Positions 1 to 12,564 of a DNA stretch of 64,000 bases are shown here, piece after piece. Source of the DNA: Endomychus coccineus (lineage: Eukaryota > Arthropoda > Insecta > Coleoptera > Endomychidae); assembly GCA_958510875.1 (NCBI GenBank), contig OY294068.1, positions 34,514,297 to 34,578,296 of the forward strand, written 5' to 3'. Made by a program: the position numbers and the translations under genes. How positions within the stretch are numbered: position 1 is the first letter of the stretch; the number at the start of each line of letters is the position of its first letter. The notes beneath the pieces are model-generated. The model ran no database searches. It was not told the origin of the DNA and saw only the letters and a list, made by a program, of their open reading frames with translations.

Positions 1-1264
1 ACCTCATAGGTCTTAGGTTCGAAACTCCAAGCGACAACGTTATCGCAGATTAGTTTGATAAACTTTTTAATATATTTTTGTGAATACTATGTTAGTACCA
101 TGGTACTATATGGATATTCGAATATCTGAAACGCGGTAAACTATAAATTTTTACGAGATGGTCGATGGAGAAAGGGCCGCGATGAAACCTATTATCCGAT
201 ATTTATCAGAAACAATAGAGCTCTACTTCTTCCGGATCTGGAAACTTATTAGATTTGGCAATGATGTCGTTAGACTTGCCACCTGCAACCGACTCAAAAG
301 CTGTGGAGATTAATTTGGGTCAGTGTATAACCTCGTTCATGAATATACTTTTCAGTTCATTTTTTAATGCATGTTACAAGCAAGTCTCTATTATAAACTT
401 ATTTGAACCTAAAATTTGTGTGAGAACGATGACAGTATCTTAAATCTTACAGTTTTCAACTCTTCAATGAAATCATATTTGATTATTTGAAGAAGAATGT
501 ACCAGGATGCGATCCACACATCTTCTTTTATCGCCTTATTAATTATTTACACATATGTAATTAGTCAATCTCACATAAAACTCGTCAAACCAGTTCTATA
601 TGTACCACTATACGTATAAAGTTGAATGGAAATTACAATTTATTTAACTCAAATTAGGTATAACTAAAATTCGGCTCACGACAAAGATGATGCGTGTTAA
701 AAATATTTGCAACCACACACTTTCTCTTACACAAATTTCCTTCAATGATACCAAAGTAATTTTTCCCAATATATTTTGTGTGAGTAAGCGGACAATATTT
801 CGATACCTATGAGTAATATCTCCTTATTCGCGTTAGTTTCATATTTCACATGGGATTTTCTATAACAACATACGTAGGAATACAAAATGACGTAAGTGTA
901 TTACGAACGAGATCAAGTTTATAGGAATATCTCTATGGATCTGGCGTTTACTTGGTGTAAAATAATTTCAAGAATATGTAGAATAGTAATAAGTACGAAA
1001 TTATCACCCTCATTGACTTCAAATACTATTAAGATACTAAGTACCTTTCACCTATCAAGTAGCCATCATAAGAGCAAACTAAATTAGAAATTATTGAATG
1101 AATTTGTGATTGTGGAGAATTAAGCTAACAATGGCACGTTTTCATAGTGAAAAATTAAAAAATTTTTACCATTGTTCTAGGATGTTTTGTATAAACAGAA
1201 TGCAATAAGTAATTGGATTATTATTAATCACTAAAGCGCACAACATTTAACGAATGAGTTTAGA
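1..1264. other. Upstream flank, nothing recognised
   Basis: AT-rich. Short frames at 255-443 and 896-1,087 have no recognisable content. Confidence 0.4.
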
Positions 1265-2110
1265 CTAATTATTGTATGATGTTACATAGAATCCAAGAGC
1301 TTCAGGGTATGTTTGGGAGCTGAACTCCAAACAGTACTCCAGAACAGGTCTAATCTGTGCTGTGTAGATTAAGAGGAGCTGCTGGGATGTGAAGTAGCTC
1401 TTGGCACGAATTAGAAAAACCAAGTTTTTGCGAACCGGTTTTCGCATATGATCATCCCATGAGAAGGTGCTGTTGGTGGTAATGCCGAGCGTGGATATCG
1501 AAGACTTCATAGGAATAGTTGTATCTAACATCATCATCAATATACAAGCTTGAGTTTTGGTTGCATTAAACTCTGCTAGATTATCAGATCCCCATTACAA
1601 AATCATTGCCAGATCTCCATTAATTGTGCCAACCTGTTTCTGTCTGGCTCCTATTGTTTCTTTGATGATATAGGGGCGATAGATGAGAAAGCGGTATGAA
1701 GTATACCATCATCTGCAAAGCAGAAACAAACTTGGTGCCAATACAGTTCCCTGAGGAACAACAGTGTTAATAGTTATTGAATCAATCTCCGCCAATTAAC
1801 ACATGGAATGATCTAACTGATTTAAACTCGATAGTAAACAACGACAAAGTTGGAGCGGCAAAACAGATGGAAGTTTCAAAGGGCCACTCTCGTTCAGTAA
1901 GAGATTCACCATATTTTTCAACAGATTTCTGCCATACATGTGTTACGTAGGCAATCAGGTCTCCTGTTAATCCCTACTGACGAAAGCCATATTGCTAGTC
2001 ATTCACAATTTTGTAGCTCTCTAGGTATTTGATGAGCTCGATGTTGATAGCTTTCACCATCACTTCAAAGATCACAGATAATAGTGCAATGAATCTATAC
2101 CACGGTCATA
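1265..2110 (-). pseudogene. Non-LTR retrotransposon reverse-transcriptase remnant
   Basis: On the minus strand, from 2110 downward, broken frames spell successive RT blocks: a KYLESYKIVND segment followed by QYGFRQ and GDLIAYVTHVW (fingers), then a degraded palm with FADDG near 1,710, and finally an open 91-codon stretch (1265-1540) with LGITTNSTFSWDDH and QIRPVLEYC of the thumb region. This is Jockey/CR1-type non-LTR RT. Stops and frameshifts interrupt every block, so it is a dead copy. The same kind of element appears on the + strand at 29.6-30.5 kb. Confidence 0.75.
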
Positions 2111-2948
2111 AATACAGGGCTGGGAACTCTATGTTTGACATGAGTCTCTTACATGTCGCCAAACTCGTAGTCCCTCGCTCAGCCACCAGCTAGCGCTTGG
2201 ATCGAAGTATGGCAACAATCACATTATTGAGTAAAATAATTTTTCTCGTAACGCAATATTTACTATTCTGATTTCTCTTGTCAAAATGTATTACTCACCT
2301 TAAAAATAACTTCCCCCTTTTCGTTATACATGCTCGCACACATAAAAGACTTCGTTGAAACGATTTCTATCCGGAATCGCAAGCATCAACTTTTATCGCA
2401 TTTCCGCATCTTCCGGCACTTTAAAAACAGACGTTTCTTGCTTTTGTACCCCGTTTTGCATTCCGGCACAATACACGGTTTCGTAATTTTTCTCTAAAAA
2501 CGCCGGTATTTCTTGTGTTTACAAGTTAACAATGACAGTTGTCAAAGAACACGGTCGTATACGTACCAGAGATCATTCCTCGACTCATGCGCCACCTTTT
2601 TGGTACTATGCAATAGATGACGCTTAGCGGACTCACTTCTCACATAGGAGGCAGCCTCGAGTTCCCAGACCTGAACCTAGATACGACCGTGGTCTATACT
2701 TATTGGGAAGGGTCTACTTTCCTTTTCTTCATACTTGAAGAGTAAGAGCAAGAGTATTTATTGCATGTATGAACTATTGTTTACATTTGTCAAATAAAAC
2801 ATGAAAATTATATACCAAGATATGTATATAAAAAAAGATTTAAAATGTTTGTAGTTTGTAAGTAAATGTAGTTAATATTTTATATGAAAACAAATTTGAG
2901 TGGACATGTATCACATGCCATACAAAATTTATAAAAACCCATCCCAAA
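2111..2948. other. Upstream flank, nothing recognised
   Basis: Base composition is somewhat more mixed near 2,300-2,700, but no frame or motif can be named. Confidence 0.35.
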
Positions 2949-3185
2949 CTATTTAAAACAATCAATTGGCCACTGGGGTAACAAAAATTCTTTTATCGAG
3001 TAAAATGCATGATTAAGAAAGAATTTTTTTAACGTGTGTTTAGAAACATTGAGTGAGCACTCTTTTATCTTCTTGGGTAGCTTGTTCATAAATATTTTAC
3101 TACAATAGTTACCAGAACAGCAACTCGTATTTAATCTTAAGTAGTCAATATGAATATTATGGCAACATCTGGTGTTATACAAAGA
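2949..3185 (-). pseudogene. 3'-terminal fragment of a non-LTR retrotransposon ORF
   Basis: A 77-codon frame ends FMNKLPKKIKECS...KKFFLNHAFYSIKEFL. The pattern 'F-N-K-L-P-x-x-I-K ... L-K-x-x-L...A-F-Y-S-x-x-E-F-L' is the usual C-terminus of CR1/Jockey-like non-LTR ORF2 proteins. No RT palm is visible upstream, so the copy is heavily 5'-truncated. Confidence 0.5.
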
Positions 3186-3237
3186 GGCAAGTAGTTTACT
3201 AAATTTCTTATCAAGAAAATATTCACTTAAAATATCA

Positions 3238-3366
3238 CAAGAGCTTAAATTACTTCCGGAAATTTTCTTGAGGGCACGAATATTTTGAAAATCGCGAAGC
3301 GACGAGGGATAATTTTCTTAAAATATTCGTGCCCGAAAGAAAATTTCCAGGAATAATTTAAGCTTG
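3238..3366. repeat. Short hairpin repeat (about 125 bp palindrome)
   Basis: The left arm begins gagcttaaattacttccgga and the right arm ends with its inverse near gaataatttaagctt. Each carries cacgaatatttt or its complement, with a central loop containing tcgcgaagcgacga. It is MITE-like. Similar AAATTTCCGGA and TTTCACACC modules recur to about 4,260. Confidence 0.6.
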
Positions 3367-3779
3367 CGTGGTATTCGGTAAGAAAATTTCCCACCATAAT
3401 TTGGAAAAAAATTATTAATCCAATCTGACATTTTAAATTAATTTCACTGCTTGTCAAGTCCACCATGTTTCGTTAAATAAAAAATATTACCAACTTTAGT
3501 TACACCAAATGCTAAAACTCAGATGGGTATTAGATCAGTCTATCGCCCTTTCATAATTTTAGGTCACTAAAGGTGGTAGAAATGTATTTTTTGTTAAAGT
3601 AGTCCATAACACTTCTAATGTAAAAAATATAATATTAACATGGTTTGTTGCAGTAGGTGGCCGTGATATAGGCGGCCATGCTTTTGACAGATGAGGTTTA
3701 TATTGGTAAATTACATTGAGTTACTGTATAGTAAATTCACAGGTATATCTACAATATTTAATGGTTGTAGATTATATGT

Positions 3780-4262
3780 TTACCTTTTCCACTAAAATAT
3801 CGTGGCGCCACGAAAAAATTTCCGGAAATTTTTCTAGTTGCCATGGTAACTAGTCAAAATTAAGGCATCTTATTGGTTAAAAAGTAGAGGTGTGAAATTT
3901 TCACTTATAATATCCCATGTGCAAAATTTCCGAAAATTAATTTGTGCACTCGGAATATTCGGTAAGAGAATTTCACACCGAAGAAAAATTAGTTTAAAAT
4001 AATTTCAATGTGGTATTATTTGACATTTTGTCATGAAAATATGAGACATTACTATTGCCATAATTTTGTTGTTTTGTTATGTATTGTATCACTTTCAAAC
4101 TCATTTGTTAAACGTCAAAAAATATCCACTATAATTTTGCTTCTCTACCCTAAAAGAAAAAATATCCACTGAAATTTTTTCGTTGGCATGGCAACAAGTC
4201 AAAATAAAAGTATTTCATTGGTCGAAAATTGTCGGTGTGAAATTCTCTTTGAGATTTTGTTA
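3780..4262. repeat. Degenerate MITE-like repeat copies
   Basis: Two related segments (about 3,815-3,985 and 4,165-4,250) share a 'tggcaacaagtcaaaat ... cattggt ... ggtgtgaaatt' order. The first also has inverted ggtgtgaaatt/aatttcacacc ends enclosing about 90 bp. No coding sequence is present. Confidence 0.45.
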
Positions 4263-6239
4263 GCTACACTATCAATATAACATTCCCAACTAAGGACTGG
4301 ATCAAATATTTACTATGTGAATGAATATCACATTTACCAAATAGACTGAAGAGTTCATTTAAATGAAATAAATTTTACTCTCATCGTGCCCTGACTGTTC
4401 TTGTGTACATATGTCTATTAGCACTTTTGATCTATGTATGATACAAGCGGACCTCGCCAAGCTATATGCGACCGCCTATGTGTAAAATATATTAGGTACA
4501 AAGGTAACCTAATTAAAATGCATAATAACTTAACAACGACATCAGAAAATCAAAAATTAAAATATACAAATCATGAAAGTAACAAAACAAACTGAAAATG
4601 AAATACAACTGTAAGACAAGAAACAAAATATCTTATTCAATACATTATTTTCTTGCCACTTCATCGGTAAGATCTTCAATTATCTCGTTGAAAGGAAAGG
4701 AATCCATAGTCACTTCCTAAGGACATAATTGCTAACTTGCTAACTCTTTCTTGTGCCATACTCGATTTCAAAAAGATTTTCATCAATTTTGATTTTGACT
4801 AATGATAAATTTGACACGATTTTCTCAATTCTTCTCAAGTCAAGCAAAACAAAAATAGTATTAAATTGCTTCAACCTCTTAGATATTTCATTAAAAGTTG
4901 ATAAGGTATGGAAAATAACTAGTTCACATTAAATCCTAAATTTCCGGAACTGTTATTGGTTTTGTAACTGTTTTCGTAATCAAACTGTTCTGTTTTTTCT
5001 TGTACGTAAAGTTTGTGTAGATGAAAAATTCAATTTCTAATTCTTTGCTACTTTTCCGGCGTCGACAAAGAATTCCCTTATCATTTCCTAAAGTAGGCTT
5101 GGAGATTTGTTTATTGTCTACCAAACATTAATATTAAAAGAATTGTAAGTTGTCAAAAAAAAAACAATTGAATAATTCTGTCCACTCCCTCCAAATATTT
5201 TTCTTAGTATCTACATACCAACCCTTCTTTCAAATTTGTGTTTGTTTTCCCTTCAAATCAAGTTTCCACGTTGGAAAGAATTATAATTAATAATATAAAC
5301 TATCATTTGACAAAAAATAAAATCGTCATAAAATCGTCATAGTTCATCAATATTCAAAAGCATTTTCTATAAATGAACATAATCATTCAAAGTATTTAAC
5401 TGTGAGACATCAACAGGAATGACTTTATACCTACATGCATTCACATACTTAGTCAAACATATCTTTAAAATTTCGGCACGACATCTTGGAAAGCGTGAAA
5501 GCTATTCATTTTAATTATTTATATCACCAATCAGTCTTGGAATGCACATCTATATTTACATTGGAAAGTGGAAGAACCGAAACATCTGGAATGGCGACTT
5601 CAATGCTTGATCGGATGACTAACACACATTGTTTATACAAATAACTTGGAAATCTCAACTTTGTTTGGGGACGGCACTCAGAAAAGTTGGCAGATTTTTC
5701 AGTCATTAATTAGATCAAACTCTTGCTAAACACTGTAAGAAAAAAGTCTAAAGAAGTTGTTGAGCCTAAAATTCAGAACGAAAAGTCAATGGCAATATTT
5801 TTGAAAAATTACTGAGATGTTGCCTCCAAACATGGGTTTAGGGGAGAGGGTTACATATAATTTCAAAGGTTGCAGTATAACTTGAGTCAAATTTGTTATT
5901 TTTGTACTGTGCTTACAGTGATTGTTTTTTTAATGGCATATGAGAGTGTTAGTTTCACTTGAATGTACCATTAAAACACAAATTTCACAAACAAATTACA
6001 AACAACATTTCATGTACAACTATAAATCAATCCACTAAACTACTGTTATAAATAAATACTATATTTATTTGAAGAAATAAAGCACAAAAAAGTCCACAAG
6101 GTCGAAAAAAATCGATTCAGAAAGTCGTTTAGAAAAAATGTTACCATTTTGTTTTTGTATAAGGTGCATTTTTGCATTTCTATAGAGCAAAATGCATCTG
6201 TTTGAATGCACTTTCAGAACCTGAAATTCAATATGAATG
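4263..6239. other. Upstream flank, nothing recognised
   Basis: Only short minus-strand frames (4,936-5,124; 5,524-5,706) without known motifs. Confidence 0.4.
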
Positions 6240-6500
6240 TCCTGATATAACCCTAATAGCCCAGAATTTCTTACTTGAGGGTTTTTGGGGTCGCTGATCA
6301 CGATTCCGGGGCCAGATTCGAGGTATACCGCACCTGCGGCCGGGGCATCCTGGTGCCCAAGTCGTCTCCAGGAGATTCATCAACATATCTTCTGCAATAG
6401 AGTGAAACTTGTTAGGGAGGTTCTCTTGAGGTTGCTGGTCATGACCCTCAATAGCCACCTGGTGGTCAGAATACTCTAACTTCTCCAGGGACTATTTTTT
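6240..6500. repeat. GC-richer repeat segment carrying the 'GGTCGCTGATCACGA' motif
   Basis: This segment is clearly less AT-rich than its flanks. It includes gggtttttggggtcgctgat, a motif that recurs in other repeats of the window (26.7, 26.8, 28.4, 28.66, 28.92, 29.43 and 54 kb). Short reading frames on both strands look incidental. Confidence 0.4.
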
Positions 6501-7079
6501 AATATGCTTAGAAGCGCAACCAAAATCATCCGGAAGCCAAGCATTTTTCAATCTAGAATACAACATTATTTTGTTGGCTTTTCAAGTATGGAGTTAAGTT
6601 CTGGTTGGAAGTTATTAATATGTTCATGAATTTCGATTGGTCACAATTCACCACTAGTTTCTTAAGGTAAAAATATAGTGATTCAGACAAACTTAGATTA
6701 GTCCAAAAGTTGACGGCTAAAGAGATATATGGTGTTAAATTTAAAATATCATTTTTGATTCTTTCCTATTATTTCTTTATGAATGTAAATATCCAAACAA
6801 AATTTTGGGGAATGGGGTTTCATGTGTCGATGAATTGAAATATATGTATACTTTGGTTATAGTTCTTAGCGGGCGCTAGTTACAGTAGTTTGAATCTGTT
6901 AAAAACGAAGAACATTTTAAACTTCAATATGTTTCATCTTCAAGTTTCTCAATTTTTTTAAAACAAAAAAGTTACCTTATAAAAGTCGTGAAAATTCTTG
7001 GCTTCGGGATGGATTCCGTGTCACAATAGCACGAGTTGATGCCGATTGTGTGCCAACCATTACAGGTACATTAGTAGAT
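6501..7079. repeat. Stretch with a PLE-like terminal scrap
   Basis: 7,005-7,055 (cttggcttcgggatggattc, cacgagttgatgccga) is the inverse of 36,426-36,473, next to a family-4 PLE. atcatccggaagccaagc near 6,525 is a second partial match. The rest is unrecognised. Confidence 0.5.
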
Positions 7080-8740
7080 TGGGTTAGGTTAGATTTGGTT
7101 AGGATAGAAACAAAGGGAGCACAATAAACAATCATTATTGGTTATTATGAGTGTGTTAAGATTAACGCGATTACCATACTTGCATTCTATATCAACAAAG
7201 TTAGGTAGTAGGTTAGGTTAGGTTGAGTAAGGTTACCTAAGGTTAGGTTAGATTATGTTAGTTTAGGTTACAAATAAAGGGGGTACAATAAGCAATCACT
7301 GTTGGTTATTATAAGAGTGTTAAGATTAGCGCTATTGCAATATTTGCATTCTATATCTATAAGTTAGGTTAGTAGGTTAGGTTAGGTTGAGTTAGGTTAG
7401 ATTAGGTTAGTCTAGATTAGGTTGGGGACTTCTCATCAAGTCGGTGGCGATTTCGACAGCACTGTATGCTGCCCCAATATGGATATCGGCTTTAAAAAAC
7501 ACCAACATCAGAAACAAGCTGAACGCACAAGGAAGACTTATTAATTTAAGAATCTGCAGTGCCTACCGCACAGCGTCAAGTGAGGCTTTGGAAGTACTAG
7601 CTGGTTCTCCCCCACTGCATTTGCTCGCTCAGGAGAGAAAGGATATTTACAACGGAATCCCAAAAAAGGATGCAAGGGTAAAACTTGAAGCAGCCTGGCA
7701 AGAAAGATGGACACAATCGGGCAAGGGTGATCACACAAGACGTTTGATACCATCTATCACAAGATGGGCTAGCAGAGGTCATGGCCCAATTCCTGACCGG
7801 ACACGGATGCTTCAGGGATTACCTTTTCAGGTTCAAACTATCCCAAAGCAACAAATGTCTATATTGCGATGAAATAGACACGGCGGCACATACTCTCCTA
7901 GTCTGTCCAAGATGGGCAGGGGAAAGGGAAGCAAATAAGGATATGCTTATACCGATGAGAACTATGAGAAACATCGTTGAAGACATGATCGTCTCGGAAG
8001 CGGAATGGCGAAGCTTCGAAGAAACAATGAGACTAATTGTTACACAAAAAGAAGCAGAAGAACCGGATAAGGCAGAAGAACAGCCAAATATCCAAAACGT
8101 CCCGAGATAGATAGAGAAAATACATAAATAAAAGAAGACAAGACAAACTGAAGAAGAGGTCAAGCTCTGATCCGGAAGTAATGCGAAAGCGGTCCCGGGG
8201 TCAGGGTGAAGATCGGAGAGGTTTTAGCAGGTATGCCCACAACTTTGTGTGGGCGAGTCCTGCACTACCTGGAGTGATAGATCACAAGCTCCTGGTGTGC
8301 ATGAAGCATTTCCTCTCCTCAAAAAAAAAAAAAAAAAGGTTGGGTTAGGTTACAAACAAAGGGGGTACAATAAACAATCATTACTGGTTATTATAAGAGT
8401 GTTAATATTAGCGCTATTGCAATATTTGCATTCTATATCAACAAAGTTAGGTTAGGTTACAAACAAAGGGGGTACAATAAACAATCATTATTGGTTATTA
8501 TGAGTGTTACGATTAGCGCGATTTCAATATTTGCGTACTATATCAACTAAGTTAGGTCAGTAGGTTAGGTTAGGTTAGGTTGAGTTTGGTTAAGTTAGAT
8601 TAGGGTAGGTTACAAACAAAGGGGATAAAATAAACAATTATTATTGGCTATTATGAGTGTTAAGATTAATCCTGCTGCAATATTTGCATTCTATATCAAC
8701 AAAGTTTGGTAGTAGTTCAAGTTTGGTTAGGTTAGATTAG
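7080..8740. repeat. Composite satellite: TTAGG-type tracts alternating with a ~95-bp core
   Basis: Degenerate (TTAGG)n tracts alternate with a core beginning acaaacaaagggggtacaat and continuing through attattggttattatgagtg and tgcattctatatcaac. Core copies start near 7,108, 7,270, 8,351, 8,459 and 8,611. TTAGG is the ancestral insect telomere repeat, so this is an interstitial telomere-like satellite or a piece of a subtelomeric one. It is interrupted between copies 2 and 3 by an R1-clade retrotransposon (7,424-8,337). Confidence 0.75.
7424..8337 (+). mobile_element. 5'-truncated R1-clade non-LTR retrotransposon inside TTAGG repeats
   Basis: Two overlapping frames encode the RT C-terminus: LLIKSVAISTALYAAPIW through about 7,780, then after a frameshift AQFLTGHGCFRDYLFRF with a zinc-knuckle-like C-x2-C...H...C motif (CLYCDEIDTAAHTLLVCPRW, 7,781-8,110). 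This C-terminal arrangement is typical of the R1 clade, which includes the telomere-targeting SART and TRAS families. A short 3' UTR contains a perfect 7-bp stem-loop (8,235-8,254) and ends in 17 A's (8,321-8,337) directly abutting ggttgggttaggtt. The 5' end joins gattaggtt. The copy is dead by truncation and frameshift. Confidence 0.82.
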
Positions 8741-8744
8741 GTTA

Positions 8745-8773
8745 GCCGTAAACAAAGACGGTTTGTTTACGGC
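8745..8773. repeat. Perfect 12-bp stem hairpin
   Basis: The arms gccgtaaacaaa and tttgtttacggc enclose a 5-base loop (gacgg). It lies at the exit of the TTAGG satellite, where acaaacaaag of the core would be expected to start the next copy. Confidence 0.7.
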
Positions 8774-9771
8774 TGCGTTCTAGCGCGAAGAGAATTACTT
8801 TGAAATTCTTTATTTTTTTACAAGAAAACTAATAGTTAGAATTTCAAAATTTATATGGCAATATGGCTTTTACAATGTGAGGAATTCAATAGGAGGAATA
8901 ATGGGCAACTTCCTCATCGTGTGCTATATATAATTTATTATATAACTTATATAAGTGCACATATAGTTCATATCCTCCCAGAAATCACAGCGTTCGGTAC
9001 GGACCTGGGTGCCAGATATCACAATAAAATAAGATGAAAAATGGAATGTGTTCTGCTAGATGAGAGATAAATATTTCTAGGAAGAGGAACTGTTAGTGCA
9101 TAATTATTATAATCCGAAGTAATTATTGAGGGAGAGTATGAGGATGCAGAGGTATTCGTTTTTTTTTCATGATGGTTACATCATACACACACGAGAGATC
9201 TCTTAGGTGTTGTTTATTTCATACATCAGGTGCATGCTTATAACTACCGTCCGACCCTAATTATTTTCTAGATATCTTATAGAAGCACGAAATTAAATGA
9301 AGAGTAGACCATGCATCCACCAGGTGAGATCAGAGTGAGTGGGGAAATCTGAAGAAACTACCTGTTCGGTTGGCGGGGATAGCCATCCTAATTCTACATA
9401 CCTACAACGATTCTGGCTAAATGCAAGCTACGCTTTAAACTTTTCTAAGCTCTATTTTGACATAGATTCAAACAAATTCGATCATCAGTGCAGACATACT
9501 AACTCCTGCAAACGTTTTCAGATGATTTATATTCGAAATTGGAAAGATTAAAAGTATAGAAGCTTGCGCAAGTAATAAAAATTTGCCTGCCAATGCATAT
9601 ACGAAATTGGGCCCAACTGAATTTGCATCTTTGAATAATGTTTGACATACTTAGTCTAGGAGCCAGAGTGATATTGATGGTCTGAACATTAGCCCGATGG
9701 CACTATGGTTTATCGTTAGAGGACGGTTCAATGATCAATTCATTTCACAGACCGAATTTTTACCGGCTGCT
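8774..9771. other. Upstream flank, nothing firmly recognised
   Basis: 8,862-8,900 (cttttacaatgtgaggaatt) recurs near 23,210, beside a PLE family-1 fragment, so it may be PLE-derived. No gene is visible. Confidence 0.4.
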
Positions 9772-10827
9772 CAGTGGCGGAGCTTCAATTTTTCGGCCCC
9801 CCGCAAAATATTATTCGGGCCCCTACTACAAAAGAAACACAAATTTTTATTGATATTTTTATTAAAAAATAACAAAAAGGAACAAAATTGCATTATTAAC
9901 AATTAAAAATTAACAAAAGAAAATATATTTAAAATTTAAAATCCGTCCTCCTGGATTTCAAATTTGCAAAATCTCTAATCACATCTTTTATTTCCATATT
10001 TGAATTAAAAAATAAAGCTGAAAATATAACTTACCTACTTTCACAGTTCACTTAATATTTATTTAATATTTTGTAACGAATTCGAGTTGAATGCAAATTT
10101 CAAAGTTACCCACACATTCACAAGATATAGGTATCTTAAAATTAACAAACTTAAAATCTAATAGAAAAGTAGAAGAGGGTGGAGTTTACAAATTGGTAGG
10201 TTTTTATTGGTGACAGGAAGGAAGTGGTGGAAAACATGCTATTACTGAGGAATGTGTAAGAAGGAAGGTTCAAATACTTCAAATGGAAAAACTCGAATTG
10301 TCGATGCGCCAAGAAATGGTCATGAATAACATCTGGGGGGGTATCATAAATAATAAATATTTGGGTTTGTATAGTTCTGAAAACATGAAACAAATGAACG
10401 TACCTACCGGAGGGGATGAGACGGTGACGAGACGGTTGTAAAATTGGGAAGTACATACATAATTAAATAATATAAAATAATATATAATGGCGTTAATTAG
10501 CTACGTAACACTGCCACTGATCAACCTACCCAAACAATTTTCGACAAGTGCTCTGAAGAGTGTCAGAGAGGGACCTTTTTCTTTGTTTTCAAGCAGTCGA
10601 GTCAGTGCGTCAAAACAAATTAATGAAAAACAGATGTGGGAGGTTGCAATACTTGCTAAGGGTTTTAAAATGTTTTGTATTAGAATTGTTTTTTTTTTTG
10701 CGCTTGCTGGTAAAGTCGGTTATCAGTTTCGAGAATGTTTCACTCTTTTCATGATGCATTTGGGGGGCCCCTATAGCTCTGGGGCCCCCCGCGTTGCGGG
10801 TTCCCGCGCATTGTAGTTCCGCCACTG
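9772..10827. mobile_element. hAT-type non-autonomous element (copy 1, 1,056 bp)
   Basis: The ends are inverted: cagtggcggagctt at the left and agttccgccactg at the right, followed inward by GC-rich ggccccccgc and ggggccccccgcg blocks. Flanking 8-mers cggctgct and gggctgct (offset by two bases at the right) are probably a decayed target duplication. The interior is AT-rich and carries only short frames, so no transposase is encoded. A second copy, lacking its left end, lies at 57,645-58,678. Confidence 0.75.
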
Positions 10828-11274
10828 CAGGGCTGCTAGATCTCGAGATACATCAACCGCATTTTTTTTTTGACTGGAGGTTAACCCTTTCCAAATTGCG
10901 GTTACATGCCATTCTTATACACTTCCACCATGTGCCATCATTTTTTATCGTGTCCGTTTATCAGGCCGACCAGTTAAATTTGGACCGGAAATAGACTGCA
11001 CGTTAACCTTCCCAAAGCTGGTGAAAATGTTCATTGGTGTTGGCAATGGTTAAGACACCCTATGCTAACAAAAGTTATCGCTCCATTTCCGAGTAATTGG
11101 CCATTATTTGGACCAAGAATGTTTTTTTTTTCTCATTTTATGGCTAAACCTTGTGGATTACATGATTACAAGGTAACATGATGGCACCATGTTAAATAAC
11201 TTTATTGGAGGTCAAATAAAGATTTAAAATTATTGCCATCACTCCTTGCCTATTTCAACGCCCCAAAATCCCCT

Positions 11275-11640
11275 AAAACCACTTCCAACAAGACGGGGCA
11301 TCGTGTCATAACGCTCACATTATAACGACGTATTTGAACGAAATATTTGGAGACAATAATTGGCTTGGCAACCGGGGTCCTGTTCATTGGGCGGCAAGAT
11401 CCCCCTATCTTACTCCTCCAGATTTTTACCTCTGGGGAAGAATAAAGGACCTCACATATAAACGCCATCCTGATTCCCGAGGAGCGTTGGAAGCAGCAGT
11501 GCGACATGCCTTTCGTTGAATACCTGCGGTAGAATTAATTAATGCTGTCAATAATGTTAGGAAGCGAAGTGAATTATGTTTCGATTTAAATGGTGCTCAA
11601 TTTGAACACATGTTGAAAATGGTTAAAAAACGTAATATTT
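11275..11640 (+). pseudogene. DDE transposase C-terminal half (Tc1/mariner-related, DUF4817-associated type)
   Basis: The frame from 11,280 reads HFQQDGASCHNAHIITTYLN, then GPVHWAARSPYLTPPDFYLW, followed after a stop by PAVELINAVNN. The DG-A-x-x-H and W-x-x-R-S-P-x-x-x-P-x-D-F-x-L-W motifs contain the second and third catalytic acids of this transposase type. The N-terminal helix-turn-helix half is missing. It is inactive. Confidence 0.75.
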
Positions 11641-12289
11641 TTGTTCTTGTTATTCTGTTTTTTTAATTAAATTAATGAGTTATTATAAAATAGGCACTTA
11701 TTACTGTTTTCAACAGCAGTTATGTAGAACTGTAAATTTTGTTTCGTATTCAGGCATGGCAACCCAGATTTTGATTATTCATCTAAAATAAGTCGAAAAC
11801 AGCCACAAAATAAATGTTTTGAAAGAGAAGTAGCAACTATTATATATATTTGGAAAGAGAATTTTATTTCAAACACGAATATGTAAAAATATACAGGATG
11901 GTCCATAAGAAAAAATACAAGTTTATGTCATAACTTCAAAACCATATTTTTCAATAAAAAACAAGGAACACCATTAGATTCCTTTCAAAAAAGTGTTTCA
12001 AGAATGTTTTCACAGAAACCAGAAATATTCATAAATAAACAAGTTACGGGGGTGGTTCAGAAATGCACAAAATTGAAAAACACCTTGTATCTTTCGAACA
12101 AGTCAAGATATCAGAGTGCGGTTTTCGGCATTCATTTTCTCTCAAAAATCGACCTCGTAACATGTAGGCTAGTTTTTCTTTATCTTCTCTAGAAATTGGT
12201 GTTTCCTATCAAAAGTATCCAATTTGGACCATTCTGTACACATGTAGAATTTCATATTATCGTAGAAAGTGTAGGTATCGAAGATGCCA

Positions 12290-12564
12290 TTTCATACCGT
12301 CGAGTGTAGCTTACATTTATCCGAACCCCACTATCTCGCATAACTATAGTAGGTATTGTAGGTTGGAACTCCAGTAGAGGCCAACCAAACCATGGCTTAG
12401 AGACCGCTGACCGGTATCAATCCTAACATGTACAAGAATCCAGTGATGTGATCTAACCGAGTGAAGTGTTATTTAGCGCCCCGCGCCTACCCTATTAGAG
12501 ATTGACATTGTTTGGATTTATAGTGATTCGATAAATCTGCATGTGATAACAATATTGAATAACA
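12290..12564 (+). promoter_or_regulatory. Presumed 5' UTR and promoter region of the VWC gene
   Basis: This is the sequence immediately upstream of the start codon. It is less AT-rich than its surroundings, with a GC-richer patch near 12,470-12,490 (gcgccccgcgcctaccc). No clear TATA box or strong initiator stands out, so the transcription start is not placed. An untranslated first exon further upstream is possible; there is a weak acceptor-like AG near 12,523. The assignment rests only on position. Confidence 0.35.

Noticed and set aside
15..32. tRNA T-arm-like string (aggttcgaaactcc)
   Set aside because: No matching A box, acceptor stem or anticodon arm around it. A similar string at 34,559 also stands alone.
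7541..8163. Minus-strand frames across the R1-type fragment
   Set aside because: Antisense of the RT C-terminal frames, with no recognisable motif.
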